64,000 nucleotides of DNA from Mycobacterium sp. HUMS_12744610 (GCF_041206865.1 NZ_JBGEDP010000001.1:5952001-6016000), one strand, 5' to 3'; counted from the first letter of the stretch, positions 18,398 to 28,140 are shown. The notes: generated by a model from the letters alone, not told the origin. Made by a program: numbers and translations.

Positions 18398-19144
18398 TTG
18401 AACACGGCCACCTTCGACTTCAGCGGGTCCCACGTCCTGGTCACCGGCGGCACCTCCGGGATCGGCAACGGCATCGCCACCGCCTTCGCCGACGCCGGCG
18501 CAGCGGTGACCATCACCGGTACCCGGTCGTCGGCGGCCGACTACGACGACGACCTGAGCGCGTTCACCTATCGGCAGTGCCAGATGCGGGACCCGGAAAC
18601 CATTGACGTCCTTGCTGATTCGCTTGGCGACCTCGACGTCCTAGTGAACAACGCCGGCGGCCCCTACCCGGCCGGTGACGAGTACGACCCCGACGGCTAC
18701 GTCGCCTCGGTCACCCAGAACATGTTCGGGCCGATGCGGCTGACCATGAGATGCCACGAGCGGCTCAAAGCCAGCGACGCCCCCGGCGGCGCGAGCGTGG
18801 TCAACATCGCGTCCATGTCGGCGTTCCGCTCGGCGACCCTGGTGCCGGGCTACGCCTCCTCGAAGATGGGCCTGCTCGCGCTCACCATCAACCTGGCCCG
18901 CCGCTGGGCCGGCGAGGGCATCCGGGTCAACGCCGTCGCACCCGGCATCATCGGCACCCGCATGACCCAACCGATGATGAGCATCCCCGAGATCGTGGAC
19001 GCCGAGATCGGCTTCCACACCCCGCTGGGCAGGCCCGGCACCCCCCAGGATTGCGCCGGGGCGGTGCTCTTCCTGTGCACCGGGGCCGCCTCCTACATCA
19101 CCGGCACCAGCATCGCCGTCGACGGCGGCTACCTGACCGTCTGA
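18398..19144 (+). CDS. Short-chain dehydrogenase/reductase (SDR)
   Basis: A 248-residue classical SDR. The NAD(P)-binding motif is TGGTSGIGNG (residues 16-25), the NNAG motif is in VLVNNAGGP, the active-site Ser is in NIASMSAF and the Tyr-x3-Lys in GYASSKMG. The C-terminus ends in the common SDR block TGTSIAVDGGYL. The substrate is unknown. TTG 18398 is chosen because GAGGAG lies seven bases upstream and the product then begins at the usual place; the frame is open much further up but runs over the transporter remnant. A TAGCGT hexamer at about 18356 may be its -10 box. Confidence 0.87.
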   Translation: MNTATFDFSGSHVLVTGGTSGIGNGIATAFADAGAAVTITGTRSSAADYDDDLSAFTYRQCQMRDPETIDVLADSLGDLDVLVNNAGGPYPAGDEYDPDGYVASVTQNMFGPMRLTMRCHERLKASDAPGGASVVNIASMSAFRSATLVPGYASSKMGLLALTINLARRWAGEGIRVNAVAPGIIGTRMTQPMMSIPEIVDAEIGFHTPLGRPGTPQDCAGAVLFLCTGAASYITGTSIAVDGGYLTV

Positions 19145-19515
19145 CCCCAACCCCCCCGGAAGACAGTGCCGGCGGGCGAATTCGGCGACCCGCTCGCCCG
19201 CAAGTCAGCGACCGGCGCCGACCCCCGGCGGAATAACCGCGCGCGGCGCGTCGTTGTCCAGCGCGACGGTGCCGGGCTATCCCCCGGGTACCACACCATG
19301 ACCGTCGCTGCGAGCGACCACTTGCCGAGAGGCGTGAAGCCGGCACCGTCGCCCCGCCACCCGGCGGGGGCCGCAGTCGCCGCAGTTGCCGACGTCACCG
19401 CGCACACACCGTTTGTGAGCATTATTCTTCGGCAATCCCCCCTTATCGGCGACGACGCCGGGAACGCAGCGCCCGGCTGGCCTCTGATCGCCCGCAGACA
19501 CGGAAAGAGACCCGA
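19145..19515. other. Intergenic stretch upstream of the cutinase gene
   Basis: About 370 bases. The plus-strand frame across it has no recognisable similarity and the minus-strand frames look random. A GGGTAC at about 19285 lacks a matching -35 box. Nothing functional could be supported. Confidence 0.35.
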
Positions 19516-20259
19516 GTGAACACCGCAACCCCGCCACGCGACACCACGCCCCGACTCACCGGCACGATCAAGACCCTGGCCGCGTGGGTGTTCGCGGTGG
19601 TGACGGCCGCGGCGGGCATGGTGGTGACTGCCGCGGCCAGCGCCGCCGCGGACGGCGACCCGTGTCCCGATGTCCAGGTCATCTTCGCCCGCGGCACCGG
19701 AGAACCACCCGGTCCCGGCGCGACCGGTCAGGCGTTCACCGATGCGCTGAGCGCCCGACTGCCCAACACCTCCATCGACGTCTACCCGGTCGACTACCCG
19801 GCATCGCTCGATTTCAACAGGGCCGCCGACGGCGTCGCCGACGCCAGCCACAAAGTCATCGACACGGCCGCCGGTTGCCCCAACACCAAGATCGTGGTGG
19901 GCGGCTACTCGCAGGGCGCCGCGATCGCGGCCTATCTCACCGCCGACAGCATCCCGCCCGGATACCCGCTACCGCCTGGGATCAGCGGCCCGTTGCCGGC
20001 GAGCACCGCGCGGCATGTGTCGGCGGTGACGCTGTTCGCCAAGCCGTCCAACCGCTTCCTCGACATCGTCGACCGCAGCGCCCCGCCCATGTCCATCGGG
20101 CATCTCTACGCCGGCAAGACCCTCGAATTGTGCGCCACCGACGATCCGGTGTGCTCGGCCACGGGATTCAACCGTGCCGCCCACAGCTCCTACCGGTTCA
20201 ACGGAATGACCGACCAGGCGGCCGACTTCGCCGCATCGGCGATTCACGGCAACCGCTGA
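19516..20259 (+). CDS. Cutinase family secreted esterase
   Basis: A 247-residue secreted serine esterase of the mycobacterial culp/cutinase family. An N-terminal signal region (hydrophobic segment about residues 22-45, ending in AAASAAADG) precedes the mature block DPCPDVQVIFARGTGEPPGP. The catalytic Ser is in VVGGYSQGAAIA, the Asp in LCATDDPVCS and the His in NRAAHSSYR; four Cys sit where the two family disulfides form. Such enzymes hydrolyse short- to medium-chain esters or lipids outside the cell. GTG 19516 follows GAAAGAG. It is an intact paralogue of the frameshifted gene at 3430-4183. Confidence 0.9.
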   Translation: MNTATPPRDTTPRLTGTIKTLAAWVFAVVTAAAGMVVTAAASAAADGDPCPDVQVIFARGTGEPPGPGATGQAFTDALSARLPNTSIDVYPVDYPASLDFNRAADGVADASHKVIDTAAGCPNTKIVVGGYSQGAAIAAYLTADSIPPGYPLPPGISGPLPASTARHVSAVTLFAKPSNRFLDIVDRSAPPMSIGHLYAGKTLELCATDDPVCSATGFNRAAHSSYRFNGMTDQAADFAASAIHGNR

Positions 20260-20300
20260 GCAACCCGCGCGTCCGGCAACGCGGGACGGGTCGATCCGCC

Positions 20301-21039
<739 letters not shown>

Positions 21040-21096
21040 CCGACTGCCGATTGCCCCGCCCCGAAAGCGGGTAGGGGGAAGCAATGGCGGTGCGGC

Positions 21097-21969
21097 ATGG
21101 TTGAACCTCGGGTGCGTATCGGAGTGGTATTCCCCCAGACGGAACTCGGCGGCGATCGGGCGGCCGTCCGCGCCTACGGCCGGCGCGTCGAAGAACTCGG
21201 CTTCACCCACATTCTCGCCTACGACCACGTGGTGGGCGCCGACCCGCGGGTGCACCGGGACTGGCAGGGCCCCTACGACATCGACTCGACGTTTCACGAG
21301 CCGTTCGTCATGTTCGGATACCTGGCCGCGGTGACCTCCCTGGAGCTCGTGACCGGCATCATCATCCTGCCGCAGCGCCAGACGGTGCTGGTGGCCAAGC
21401 AGGCCGCCGAAGTCGACCTGCTGACCGGGGGGCGCTTTCGGCTCGGTGTCGGCCTGGGCTGGAACGCCGTCGAATACGAGGCCCTCGGCGAGAGCTTCAC
21501 CAACCGCGGCAGGCGCTCGGAGGAGCAGGTCGAGCTCATGCGCAGGCTGTGGACCGAGCGCTCGGTCACGTTCTCCGGGAAGTACCACACCATGACCGCG
21601 GCGGGTCTGGCCCCGCTGCCCACCCAACGGCCCATCCCGGTGTGGTTCGGCGCCGCCTCCGACCGCGCGTACGAACGTGCCGGACGCCTCGGCGACGGCT
21701 GGTTTCCGATGGTGGAGCCCGGCCCCAAACTCGACCACGCACGCGATCGCGTGAACGCCGCCGCGGCGGCCGCCGGTCGCGACGTCGACGGCCTGGGGAT
21801 GGAGGGCCGGGTCAGCTGGACCGGCGACCCCGACAAGGTCGCCCGCGACCTCGAGGCCTGGAAGGCGGCCGGGGCCACCCATGTCTCGGTCAACACCATG
21901 AACGCCGGCCTGGCGACCGTCGACGACCATCTCGCCGCGCTGGAACGCGTCGCCGCCGACCTGATGTAG
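21097..21969 (+). CDS. LLM class F420-dependent oxidoreductase
   Basis: A 290-residue luciferase-like oxidoreductase of the TIGR03619 type. Signature blocks are RIGVVFPQTELGGD, ILAYDHVVGADPR, GIIILPQRQTVLVAKQAAE, LLTGGRFRLGVGLGWNAVEYE and IPVWFGAASDRAYERAG. The barrel is expected to bind F420; substrate unknown. ATG 21097 has only a weak purine run upstream. It is 57 bases downstream of the methyltransferase gene, same strand, and could share its transcript. Confidence 0.87.
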   Translation: MVEPRVRIGVVFPQTELGGDRAAVRAYGRRVEELGFTHILAYDHVVGADPRVHRDWQGPYDIDSTFHEPFVMFGYLAAVTSLELVTGIIILPQRQTVLVAKQAAEVDLLTGGRFRLGVGLGWNAVEYEALGESFTNRGRRSEEQVELMRRLWTERSVTFSGKYHTMTAAGLAPLPTQRPIPVWFGAASDRAYERAGRLGDGWFPMVEPGPKLDHARDRVNAAAAAAGRDVDGLGMEGRVSWTGDPDKVARDLEAWKAAGATHVSVNTMNAGLATVDDHLAALERVAADLM

Positions 21970-21998
21970 CGCCGCCGCGCCGCGCTCCCCGCTCTCGG

Positions 21999-22004
21999 TA
22001 TACT
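21999..22004 (+). promoter_or_regulatory. Candidate -10 box and AT-rich operator region
   Basis: TATACT at 21999-22004 is followed by the AT-rich run TTAACTCAACTAATTAATT (22004-22022), strikingly AT-rich for this genome and partly palindromic. It lies 47 bases upstream of the TIGR00027 gene, so it is probably its promoter with a regulator site. No good -35 box is seen. Confidence 0.4.
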
Positions 22005-22050
22005 TAACTCAACTAATTAATTCGCGTGGCCGCAGAGAGGGGTACGGCAG

Positions 22051-22950
22051 ATGAGCCGCACGGAAAACGACACCTGGGATCTGGCGTCCAGCGTCGGCGC
22101 CACCGCCACGGCGGTCGCCGCATCGCGCGCGACGGCGTCCCAGGGCCCAAACGCGTTGCTGAACGACCCGTGGGCTGACCCGCTGGTCCGGGCGGTGGGC
22201 ATCGACACGTTCATCAAGCTCATCGACGGCGAGATCCAGCGCTCCGACGATCCCCTGCTGAACCGCCAGGCCATGAACGAGCAGATCACCGTGCGCACCC
22301 GGTTCTTCGACGACTTCTTCATCCAGGCCACGGGCTCCGGCATCAAACAGGCGGTGATCCTGGCGTCCGGGCTCGACACCAGGGCCTACCGGCTGCCGTG
22401 GCCGGCCGACACGGTCGTCTACGAGATCGACCAGCCCCAGGTCATCGAATTCAAGACGCGGACGCTGGCCGGGTTGGGCGCCGAACCCGCCGCGCAGCGG
22501 CGCACCGTCGCGATCGACCTGCGCGGCGACTGGCCGGCCGCGCTGCAAGCGGCCGGCTTCGACGCCGGGCGACCGACGGCGTGGAGCGCCGAAGGCCTGC
22601 TGGTGTACCTGCCGCCCGAGGCGCAGGACCGCCTGTTCGACAACATCGCCGCGCTGTCGGCACCGGGCAGCCGGATCGCCACCGAACACCTGGACCTGCG
22701 CAACATCCCGTCGGACTGGGCGCAAAAGCTCACCGAGCGGTCGCGGCGGCTGGGTTCCAACATCAACCTGGCCGAGTTGTTCTACACCGGCGACCGCAAC
22801 ACCGCCGCCGAGTACCTCGCCGGCCACGGCTGGCGGGTCGACATCCGAACGACCGAGCAGGCCTACGCCGAGAACGGCTTCGATCTGCCGAACGACGACC
22901 TGGCCTCGTTCGGCGACGCGTCCGGCTACCTGACGGCAACCCTGACCTAA
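22051..22950 (+). CDS. TIGR00027-type SAM-dependent methyltransferase
   Basis: A 299-residue paralogue of the enzyme at 2337-3224. It has DTWDLASSVGATATAVAASR at the N-terminus, GPNALLNDPWADPLVRA, VRTRFFDDFF, QAVILASGLDTRAYRLPWP (SAM site), VYEIDQPQVIEFK and AEGLLVYLPPEAQDRLF. The family is expanded in mycobacteria and its substrates are mostly unknown. ATG 22051 follows GAGAGGGG at a suitable distance. An AT-rich putative control region lies upstream. Confidence 0.9.
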   Translation: MSRTENDTWDLASSVGATATAVAASRATASQGPNALLNDPWADPLVRAVGIDTFIKLIDGEIQRSDDPLLNRQAMNEQITVRTRFFDDFFIQATGSGIKQAVILASGLDTRAYRLPWPADTVVYEIDQPQVIEFKTRTLAGLGAEPAAQRRTVAIDLRGDWPAALQAAGFDAGRPTAWSAEGLLVYLPPEAQDRLFDNIAALSAPGSRIATEHLDLRNIPSDWAQKLTERSRRLGSNINLAELFYTGDRNTAAEYLAGHGWRVDIRTTEQAYAENGFDLPNDDLASFGDASGYLTATLT

Positions 22951-22965
22951 CGTCTCCCCGCGCAA

Positions 22966-22971
22966 TACGCT
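22966..22971 (+). promoter_or_regulatory. -10 box of a leaderless ctaG-like gene
   Basis: TACGCT at 22966-22971 is seven bases before the ATG at 22979, the spacing that yields leaderless transcripts in mycobacteria. CTGACC at 22942-22947 could act as a weak -35 box (18-base spacer). Confidence 0.5.
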
Positions 22972-22978
22972 GTTGGCC

Positions 22979-23920
22979 ATGCACGTCGATCCGGGACCAT
23001 TGACGTGGGGCGCCACGGTGCACACCTGGCATCTGGACCTGGTGTCCGCGGTGCTGATCGCCGTGCTGGGGACCGTATACGCGTGGTGCTACCGGCGCGG
23101 CGGCGACGCCGCCGAACGCCCGGCCGGCCCCGCGCAGGCGGTGTGTTTCGGCGCGGGGATCGCGCTGTGGGTGCTGGCCACGACGAGCGCGATCGGCGCC
23201 TATTCCTATGCTCTGTTCTGGGTGCGTGCCCTGCAGGTTCTGCTGCTGCTCTACGTCGCGCCGTTGTTCCTCGCCCTGGGCAGACCGGTCACCGTGGTGC
23301 GCGGCGCGCTGGGGCAGGCCGGGCGGGCGCGCGCCGATCGGTTGCTGGCCTCGCCGATCGCCCGGGTGCTCGCGCACCCGGCGACCACGTCGCTGGCGAT
23401 GCTGGGCACGCCGTGGCTGCTCTACCTGACGCCCTGGTACACCTCGGCCCTGGTGACCGAGTGGATTGGCGCTCCGACCCGGATCCTGTTGGTGGCGCTG
23501 GGCTTCGGCTACTTCTACGCCCGGCTGCAAGCCGACCCGGTGCCCCGCAGGTACTCGCAGCTGATCTCGCTGCTGATCACCGTCGGCGAAGCGCTGGGCG
23601 ACGGCGTGTTGGGGTTGGTCATCTGGCAGGGGCCGCTGATCGGTGCGTCGTATTACGCGGGGCTGCACCGCTCCTGGGGCCCCGACCAGCGGCTGGATCA
23701 GACGATCGGCGCCGGCATCCTGTGGATACTCGGCGACGTGGTCGGGTTGCCGTTCGTGCTGTTGCTGATGCGCGCGCTGGCACGCGACGAGAAGGCCCAC
23801 GCGGTCCGGGTCGACGCCGAGCTGGACGCGACCGAAGACGCCGGCGGGCAGGCCGCCGCCCCGTCCGGGTTGTGGTGGGAGAACGACCCGCAACTGCGCG
23901 AGCGGTTCGGTCGCGGTTGA
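22979..23920 (+). CDS. Cytochrome c oxidase assembly protein, CtaG (caa3) family
   Basis: A 313-residue membrane protein with about seven hydrophobic helices. The N-terminal WHLDLVSAVLIAVLGTVYAW, the VRALQVLLLLYVAPLFLALG helix, SLAMLGTPWLLYLTPWY and the late helix ending in GDVVGLPFVLLLMRAL fit the CtaG_Cox11-unrelated caa3_CtaG family, whose members help copper insertion or assembly of haem-copper oxidases. No Shine-Dalgarno is visible; the gene appears leaderless. The C-terminal 40 residues are acidic and cytoplasmic. Its presence may relate to the extra ctaD copy at the left edge, but they are 22 kb apart. Confidence 0.75.
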   Translation: MHVDPGPLTWGATVHTWHLDLVSAVLIAVLGTVYAWCYRRGGDAAERPAGPAQAVCFGAGIALWVLATTSAIGAYSYALFWVRALQVLLLLYVAPLFLALGRPVTVVRGALGQAGRARADRLLASPIARVLAHPATTSLAMLGTPWLLYLTPWYTSALVTEWIGAPTRILLVALGFGYFYARLQADPVPRRYSQLISLLITVGEALGDGVLGLVIWQGPLIGASYYAGLHRSWGPDQRLDQTIGAGILWILGDVVGLPFVLLLMRALARDEKAHAVRVDAELDATEDAGGQAAAPSGLWWENDPQLRERFGRG

Positions 23921-24015
23921 CGCCTTCGACGACCATTGCCGCGGAAAATTGAGCGTGCAATCATATTGCGGGCTCAATGCTTCGCCGGGAAGCATCGGCC
24001 GGAAGGACGGGCGCG

Positions 24016-24888
24016 ATGGGCGACGGGACACCGCTGGAGGGCAAGGTCGCCATCGTCACGGGAACGAGCCGCGGCGTCGGGATCGGCATCGCACACGAAC
24101 TGCTGCGGGCCGGGGCGACCGTCGTCGGCTGCTCCCGCGGCGCACTGGACGCGATGCCGGGGGTGAGCGACAACCCGGACTGGGCGCGGCGCTCCTCGCA
24201 GCGGGCCTGCGACCAGGGCGACTACCGCGCGATCGACGAGTTCGTCTCGGGGGTGGTGGCCGACTACGGCCGCATCGACATCCTGGTCAACAACGCCGGC
24301 GGCACGGTCCCCACCCCGCACGTCGAGGATGTCCCCGAACTGGTCCAGCGCATCCAGGGCGCACCCCAGGGGGCCGACGACCTCGAACGCACGATGTTGT
24401 TCCACGCGTTCGCGATCCAGATGAACCTGATCAGTCCCCTGTGGTTCGCGATCAGGGTATTCCGCCAGATGCGCACGCAGGACGGGGTGGGTTCGATCGT
24501 CAACATCTCCAGCGGGGCGGGTCATCCCGCGGGTTCGCCGACGCTGGTCTCCTACGGCGCCGCCAAATCCGGGCTCAACCACATGACCCGGTCGCTGGCC
24601 CAGGAGTGGGGGCCCAAGGCGCGGGTGAATTGTCTGGCGCTGGGGCCGACGATGACCGACAACTTCAAGTCGTTCGTGCTGCCCAAGGACGACCCCGACG
24701 GCGCCCGGTACTTCGCCGACGTGCCGCTGCACCGCGCCGGCGAGCCGGCCGAGGTCGGGCGCGCCACGGTGTTCCTGTGCAGCGGCGCAGCCGATTTCAT
24801 CAACGGCACCACGATCGAGATCGACGGGGGCATGCTGCCGGGCGTGCTCTACGAGGCGGGCCTCAAGACGATCACGGACCTGCTCTGA
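24016..24888 (+). CDS. Short-chain dehydrogenase/reductase (SDR)
   Basis: A 290-residue SDR with TGTSRGVGIGIAHELLRAGA (cofactor motif, residues about 16-35), ILVNNAGGTVPTP, catalytic Ser in NISSGAGHP and Tyr-x3-Lys in SYGAAKSGLNHM. The C-terminus has the usual FINGTTIEIDGGML. An insertion around residues 105-125 (VEDVPELVQRIQGAPQGADD) lengthens it relative to the average SDR. ATG 24016 follows GGAAGGA. The next gene starts within its stop, so the two form an operon, probably acting on one metabolite. Confidence 0.87.
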   Translation: MGDGTPLEGKVAIVTGTSRGVGIGIAHELLRAGATVVGCSRGALDAMPGVSDNPDWARRSSQRACDQGDYRAIDEFVSGVVADYGRIDILVNNAGGTVPTPHVEDVPELVQRIQGAPQGADDLERTMLFHAFAIQMNLISPLWFAIRVFRQMRTQDGVGSIVNISSGAGHPAGSPTLVSYGAAKSGLNHMTRSLAQEWGPKARVNCLALGPTMTDNFKSFVLPKDDPDGARYFADVPLHRAGEPAEVGRATVFLCSGAADFINGTTIEIDGGMLPGVLYEAGLKTITDLL

Positions 24889-25916
24889 AGAGCGTCGTCC
24901 AGTACTCCACCGGCAACGTCGGCCGGCACGCCCTGCAGATGATCGTCGAGCGTCCCGACCTTCGCCTGGCCGGCGTGCACGCCCACGGCGCCGACAAGGT
25001 GGGCCGCGACGCGGCACGGCTGTGCGGGCTGGCCGAGCCGACGGGGATCGTCGCCACCGACGACGTGGACGCGCTGGTGGCGCTGGGCGCCGACTGCGTG
25101 GTGTACACCGCCCAGGCCGAGACCCGCCCCCATCAGGCAATCGACGAGATCTGCCGTTTCCTGCGCGCGGGCACCAATGTGGTTGGCACATCGATGGTTT
25201 GGCTGGTCGCCCCGCGGCACGCCGACGCGTGGCTGACCGATCCGCTGACCAGCGCGTGCCGGGACGGCGGCACGTCGCTGTACATCAACGGCGTCGACCC
25301 GGGTTTCTCCGGGGACAGCCTGGTTTACACCGCGTTGACGCTGGCGGGGTGGGCCACCGCGATCACGGTGTCGGAGATCTGTGACTACGGCAGTTACGAC
25401 GACGCCGAGTTCACCGGCGTCAGTTTCGGTTTCGGGTTCGCCCCGGATCAGCGTCCGATCATGTTCGAGCCGGGCGTGCTGGCCTCGCTGTGGGGCGGGC
25501 AGGTGCGGTCGCTGGCCGCCCTGCTCGGCGTCGCCCTCGGCGAGGTGCGCGAGCGGCACGAGAACTGGGTGACACCGACGCAGATCGACTGCACGATGAT
25601 GACCGTCCCGCCCGGGCGGGTGGCCGCGGTCCGGTTCGCGGTGGAGGGGATCCACCGCGGCGAGCCGGTGATCACCATGGAGCACGTCAACCGGCTCACC
25701 GCCGCGGCGGCCCCCGACTGGCCCTACCCGCCCGACGGCAGGCCGGGCGTGCACCGCGTGGTGGTCCGGGGAAATCCGGGGGTGGAGATCAACACCCATC
25801 TGGGCCTCGACGGCGTCGACCACAACCAGGGCGGGGTCGTCGCCACCGCCGCGCCGCCGGGACTACTTGCCGCGCAGGATCTTCCGGCGGCCCATGCGCG
25901 CACCGCGATGTGGTGA
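24885..25916 (+). CDS. DapB-like (dihydrodipicolinate reductase-type) NAD(P)-binding protein, probable CTG start
   Basis: A ~343-residue protein with an N-terminal Rossmann fold (VVQYSTGNVGRHALQMIVE, then LAGVHAHGADKVGRDAA) and a C-terminal domain with NGVDPGFSGD and SEICDYGSYDDAEFTGVSFG. Mycobacteria carry many such DapB-like proteins of unknown substrate. The Rossmann strand begins three codons after CTG 24885, which overlaps the upstream stop (CTCTGA); no ATG, GTG or TTG occurs at a sensible place in frame. CTG is therefore the likely, rare, start, with translation coupled to the SDR. The first ATG (24939) would delete the nucleotide-binding strand. Its stop overlaps the GTG of the TetR gene. 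Confidence 0.75.
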   Translation: MKSVVQYSTGNVGRHALQMIVERPDLRLAGVHAHGADKVGRDAARLCGLAEPTGIVATDDVDALVALGADCVVYTAQAETRPHQAIDEICRFLRAGTNVVGTSMVWLVAPRHADAWLTDPLTSACRDGGTSLYINGVDPGFSGDSLVYTALTLAGWATAITVSEICDYGSYDDAEFTGVSFGFGFAPDQRPIMFEPGVLASLWGGQVRSLAALLGVALGEVRERHENWVTPTQIDCTMMTVPPGRVAAVRFAVEGIHRGEPVITMEHVNRLTAAAAPDWPYPPDGRPGVHRVVVRGNPGVEINTHLGLDGVDHNQGGVVATAAPPGLLAAQDLPAAHARTAMW

Positions 25917-26545
25917 GCGTGGCGGGCAAGATCGCGCCCCGCCGGCCACCCGGCGGCGGTCAGGAGCGCGCAGACCGCACCCGCGATCGGGTGCTCGACG
26001 AAACCGTGCGCTGCGTCAACGAGGAGGGCTTCGCCGCCGCCAGCGCCCGCCACATCGCCGAGCGGGCCGGGGTCACGTGGGGCGTGGTGCAGTACCACTT
26101 CGGTGACCGGGACGGACTGCTGATGGCGGTCGCCGACCGCGGGCTGGCCGATCTCGTCGGCGCCCTGCGCACCCTGCCGCCCGCCACGGCGGGCGCCACC
26201 CGCCACGAGCGGGTGCGCCTGGTCATCGACGCGGCCTGGGAGGTGTTCTCCAGCCCGACGACGCGGGCGTCGCTGGAAATCCTGATCGCCACCAGGGCGC
26301 GTCGCGACCGACGTGCCACCGTGCACCTGCGCCGGTTGCAGCAGGCCGTCAACGACCTGAGTCGCGCCGTCGCCGCGGGCCTCGACAGCCCGCACGCCTC
26401 CGCGATCGGCGACCTGATCTGGGCGGCGATGCGCGGGCTGGTGGTCTCTCAGCTCGTCGCCGGGATACCGGTCGACACCACCGCCGAACGGCAGGCGCTC
26501 GTCGAGGTGATCTGCGCCTACCTCGACCGGCATCGCGCGGATTGA
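25913..26545 (+). CDS. TetR family transcriptional regulator
   Basis: A 210-residue TetR-type repressor. The N-terminal helix-turn-helix is clear: TRDRVLDETVRCVNEEGFAAA, ARHIAERAGVTWGVVQYHFGDRDGLL (residues about 20-70). The ligand domain follows. GTG 25913 overlaps the stop of the DapB-like gene, so it is the last gene of the SDR-DapB-TetR operon and probably controls it. A second in-frame GTG (25919) is equally possible. It converges on the NUDIX gene with a one-base gap. Confidence 0.88.
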   Translation: MSVAGKIAPRRPPGGGQERADRTRDRVLDETVRCVNEEGFAAASARHIAERAGVTWGVVQYHFGDRDGLLMAVADRGLADLVGALRTLPPATAGATRHERVRLVIDAAWEVFSSPTTRASLEILIATRARRDRRATVHLRRLQQAVNDLSRAVAAGLDSPHASAIGDLIWAAMRGLVVSQLVAGIPVDTTAERQALVEVICAYLDRHRAD

Positions 26546-26546
26546 C

Positions 26547-27266
26547 CTACTTCCAGGCGAACACCGGTTGTTCGAGCTCGTCGACCGGGTCGTGCCGCCC
26601 CTCCAGGCCCAGCCACCGCAGTTGCAGCAGCACCGCGCCCGTGGGCGCGTGGATCAGGTCGTTGCCCAACGGGATCTGCACGACAGGGCGCGGGCTTTCG
26701 GGGATGGAGACGAAGCGCGGCGAGTCGTCGCGTTGCAGCTGGTGCAGCCCCACCCGGTAGACCGCGACCACCTCCTCGGGCGCCGGTCGCGGGTCGAGCC
26801 GGCCGCCGCCCCAGATCACCACCGGGGTGATGACGTAGCCCGACCGCGTCGGGTAGTCGTCGAGCAGCCCCAGCACGGCCGACCCGGGCAGCGCGATGCC
26901 CACCTCCTCGTCCAGCTCCCGCAGCGCGGCGTCGACCGCCGTTTCGCCGCGGTCGAGGCGGCCACCCGGCAGGGCCCACTGCGCAGAATGAGAAGACAGC
27001 CGAATAGCCCTGCGGCACAACAGGAAAGCGGCACCGCCCGACACGTCGACCATGCGGCCGTCGAGGTTGGCCTCGGGCATCGGCCGCCCACCGATCCACT
27101 CGTCGACCGGCGCCGGATCAACCCGGTCCTCGCCGACCTCGGAGTCGACCAGCACCACCGCGACGGCCGCGTGCCGCTTGCTCGGATCGGTCACGGTTCG
27201 GCGCTGGTGACAGGCCACGTGCGCGCGAATCCGCTCCCGCAGCGCCTCGTCGTAGCTGATCGTCAC
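26547..27266 (-). CDS. NUDIX hydrolase
   Basis: A 239-residue NUDIX protein. The Nudix box (GX5EX7REUXEEXGU) is complete as GGRLDRGETAVDAALRELDEEVGI. An N-terminal segment (KRHAAVAVVLVDSE) and SGGAAFLLCRRA form the leading beta strands. Similar proteins hydrolyse CoA or nucleoside diphosphate derivatives; there is no UPF0035 motif I can point to, so the substrate is open. GTG 27266 is six bases from a TAGGGT -10 box, which predicts a leaderless transcript. Confidence 0.87.
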   Translation of the reverse strand: MTISYDEALRERIRAHVACHQRRTVTDPSKRHAAVAVVLVDSEVGEDRVDPAPVDEWIGGRPMPEANLDGRMVDVSGGAAFLLCRRAIRLSSHSAQWALPGGRLDRGETAVDAALRELDEEVGIALPGSAVLGLLDDYPTRSGYVITPVVIWGGGRLDPRPAPEEVVAVYRVGLHQLQRDDSPRFVSIPESPRPVVQIPLGNDLIHAPTGAVLLQLRWLGLEGRHDPVDELEQPVFAWK

Positions 27267-27272
27267 CGCTCG

Positions 27273-27278
27273 ACCCTA
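27273..27278 (-). promoter_or_regulatory. -10 box of the NUDIX gene (leaderless)
   Basis: On the minus strand TAGGGT occupies 27278-27273, six bases before GTG 27266. This spacing places the transcription start at the start codon. Confidence 0.5.
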
Positions 27279-27282
27279 TCGT

Positions 27283-28140
27283 TCAGCCCTTGCCCCGGCC
27301 GAAGTAGAGCTCCTGGGTGGCGATGCAGACCAGCTGGCCGGCGCGGTTGTACATGGTCGACGTCGCAAGCCCGCGTCCCGCGACGCCGCTCGGCGAAACC
27401 TGATCGGAGAGCACCCAATCGGACAGGTCGATCGGCCGGTGAAACCACAGCGCGTGGTCGATCAACGCGTTGAACGTAGTCGGCGGGGTGGCCCGCCGCA
27501 TCGCGAGCGCGGTCTCGAGCATCGTCGTGCCCGACAGGTAGGTCAGCAGGCAGCAGTGCAGCATCTCGTCGTCCGGCACGGGTTCGGTTGGCCGCCACCA
27601 CATGCGGATGCGCGGCGAGGGTACCGGCGCCTCGATAGCGAGCCGCGGTGGCGCGTCGACGTAGCGCAGCTCGAACGGCTGCTCCCTGACCCAGTGCCCG
27701 CCCAGCTCGTCGGCATATTCGGCCAGCTGCTCCTGCACGGGCACCAGCGTGTCCGGGTCGGGCACCCCGGGCATGGGCTGCTGGTAGTCGAACGACTCGA
27801 CCGGCGCGCTGAACGACGCGAGCGCCTCCAACAGGATCTGGCCGTCCTGACGCGCCGTGACCTGCCGGGTCGAGAGCGTGCCCCCGTCGCGTGCGACGTC
27901 GACGTGCAGGTCGACCGGCAGCCGGGCATCCCCGGCACGCACGTAGTAGACGTGGACGCTGTGGGGCATGCGGCCCGGCGCGGTCAGCCCGGCCGCCATC
28001 AGCGCCTGCCCGGCGATGTGGCCGCCGACGATGTGGTGCGCCGGGTTGTCGAGCTGGGCGGCGACGTAGTGCCGCTCGCCCGTGCGGTCGACCCGCAGCG
28101 TGGCGATGACGTCGGCGAGGGACGGCGAACGGTAGGTCAC
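27283..28140 (-). CDS. Acyl-CoA thioesterase II (TesB family)
   Basis: A 285-residue double-hotdog thioesterase that releases fatty acids from acyl-CoA. TesB blocks are HIVGGHIAGQALMAAGLT (first hotdog; catalytic-network region), SVHVYYVRAGD, SFDYQQPMPGVP and, in the second half, SGTTMLETALAMRR, NALIDHALWFHRPIDLSDWVL (Asp region) and GRGLATSTMYNRAGQLVC. GTG 28140 is the only good start; upstream codons in frame do not resemble the family. It is in the same direction as the NUDIX gene, 17 bases before that gene's start. Confidence 0.9.
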   Translation of the reverse strand: MTYRSPSLADVIATLRVDRTGERHYVAAQLDNPAHHIVGGHIAGQALMAAGLTAPGRMPHSVHVYYVRAGDARLPVDLHVDVARDGGTLSTRQVTARQDGQILLEALASFSAPVESFDYQQPMPGVPDPDTLVPVQEQLAEYADELGGHWVREQPFELRYVDAPPRLAIEAPVPSPRIRMWWRPTEPVPDDEMLHCCLLTYLSGTTMLETALAMRRATPPTTFNALIDHALWFHRPIDLSDWVLSDQVSPSGVAGRGLATSTMYNRAGQLVCIATQELYFGRGKG

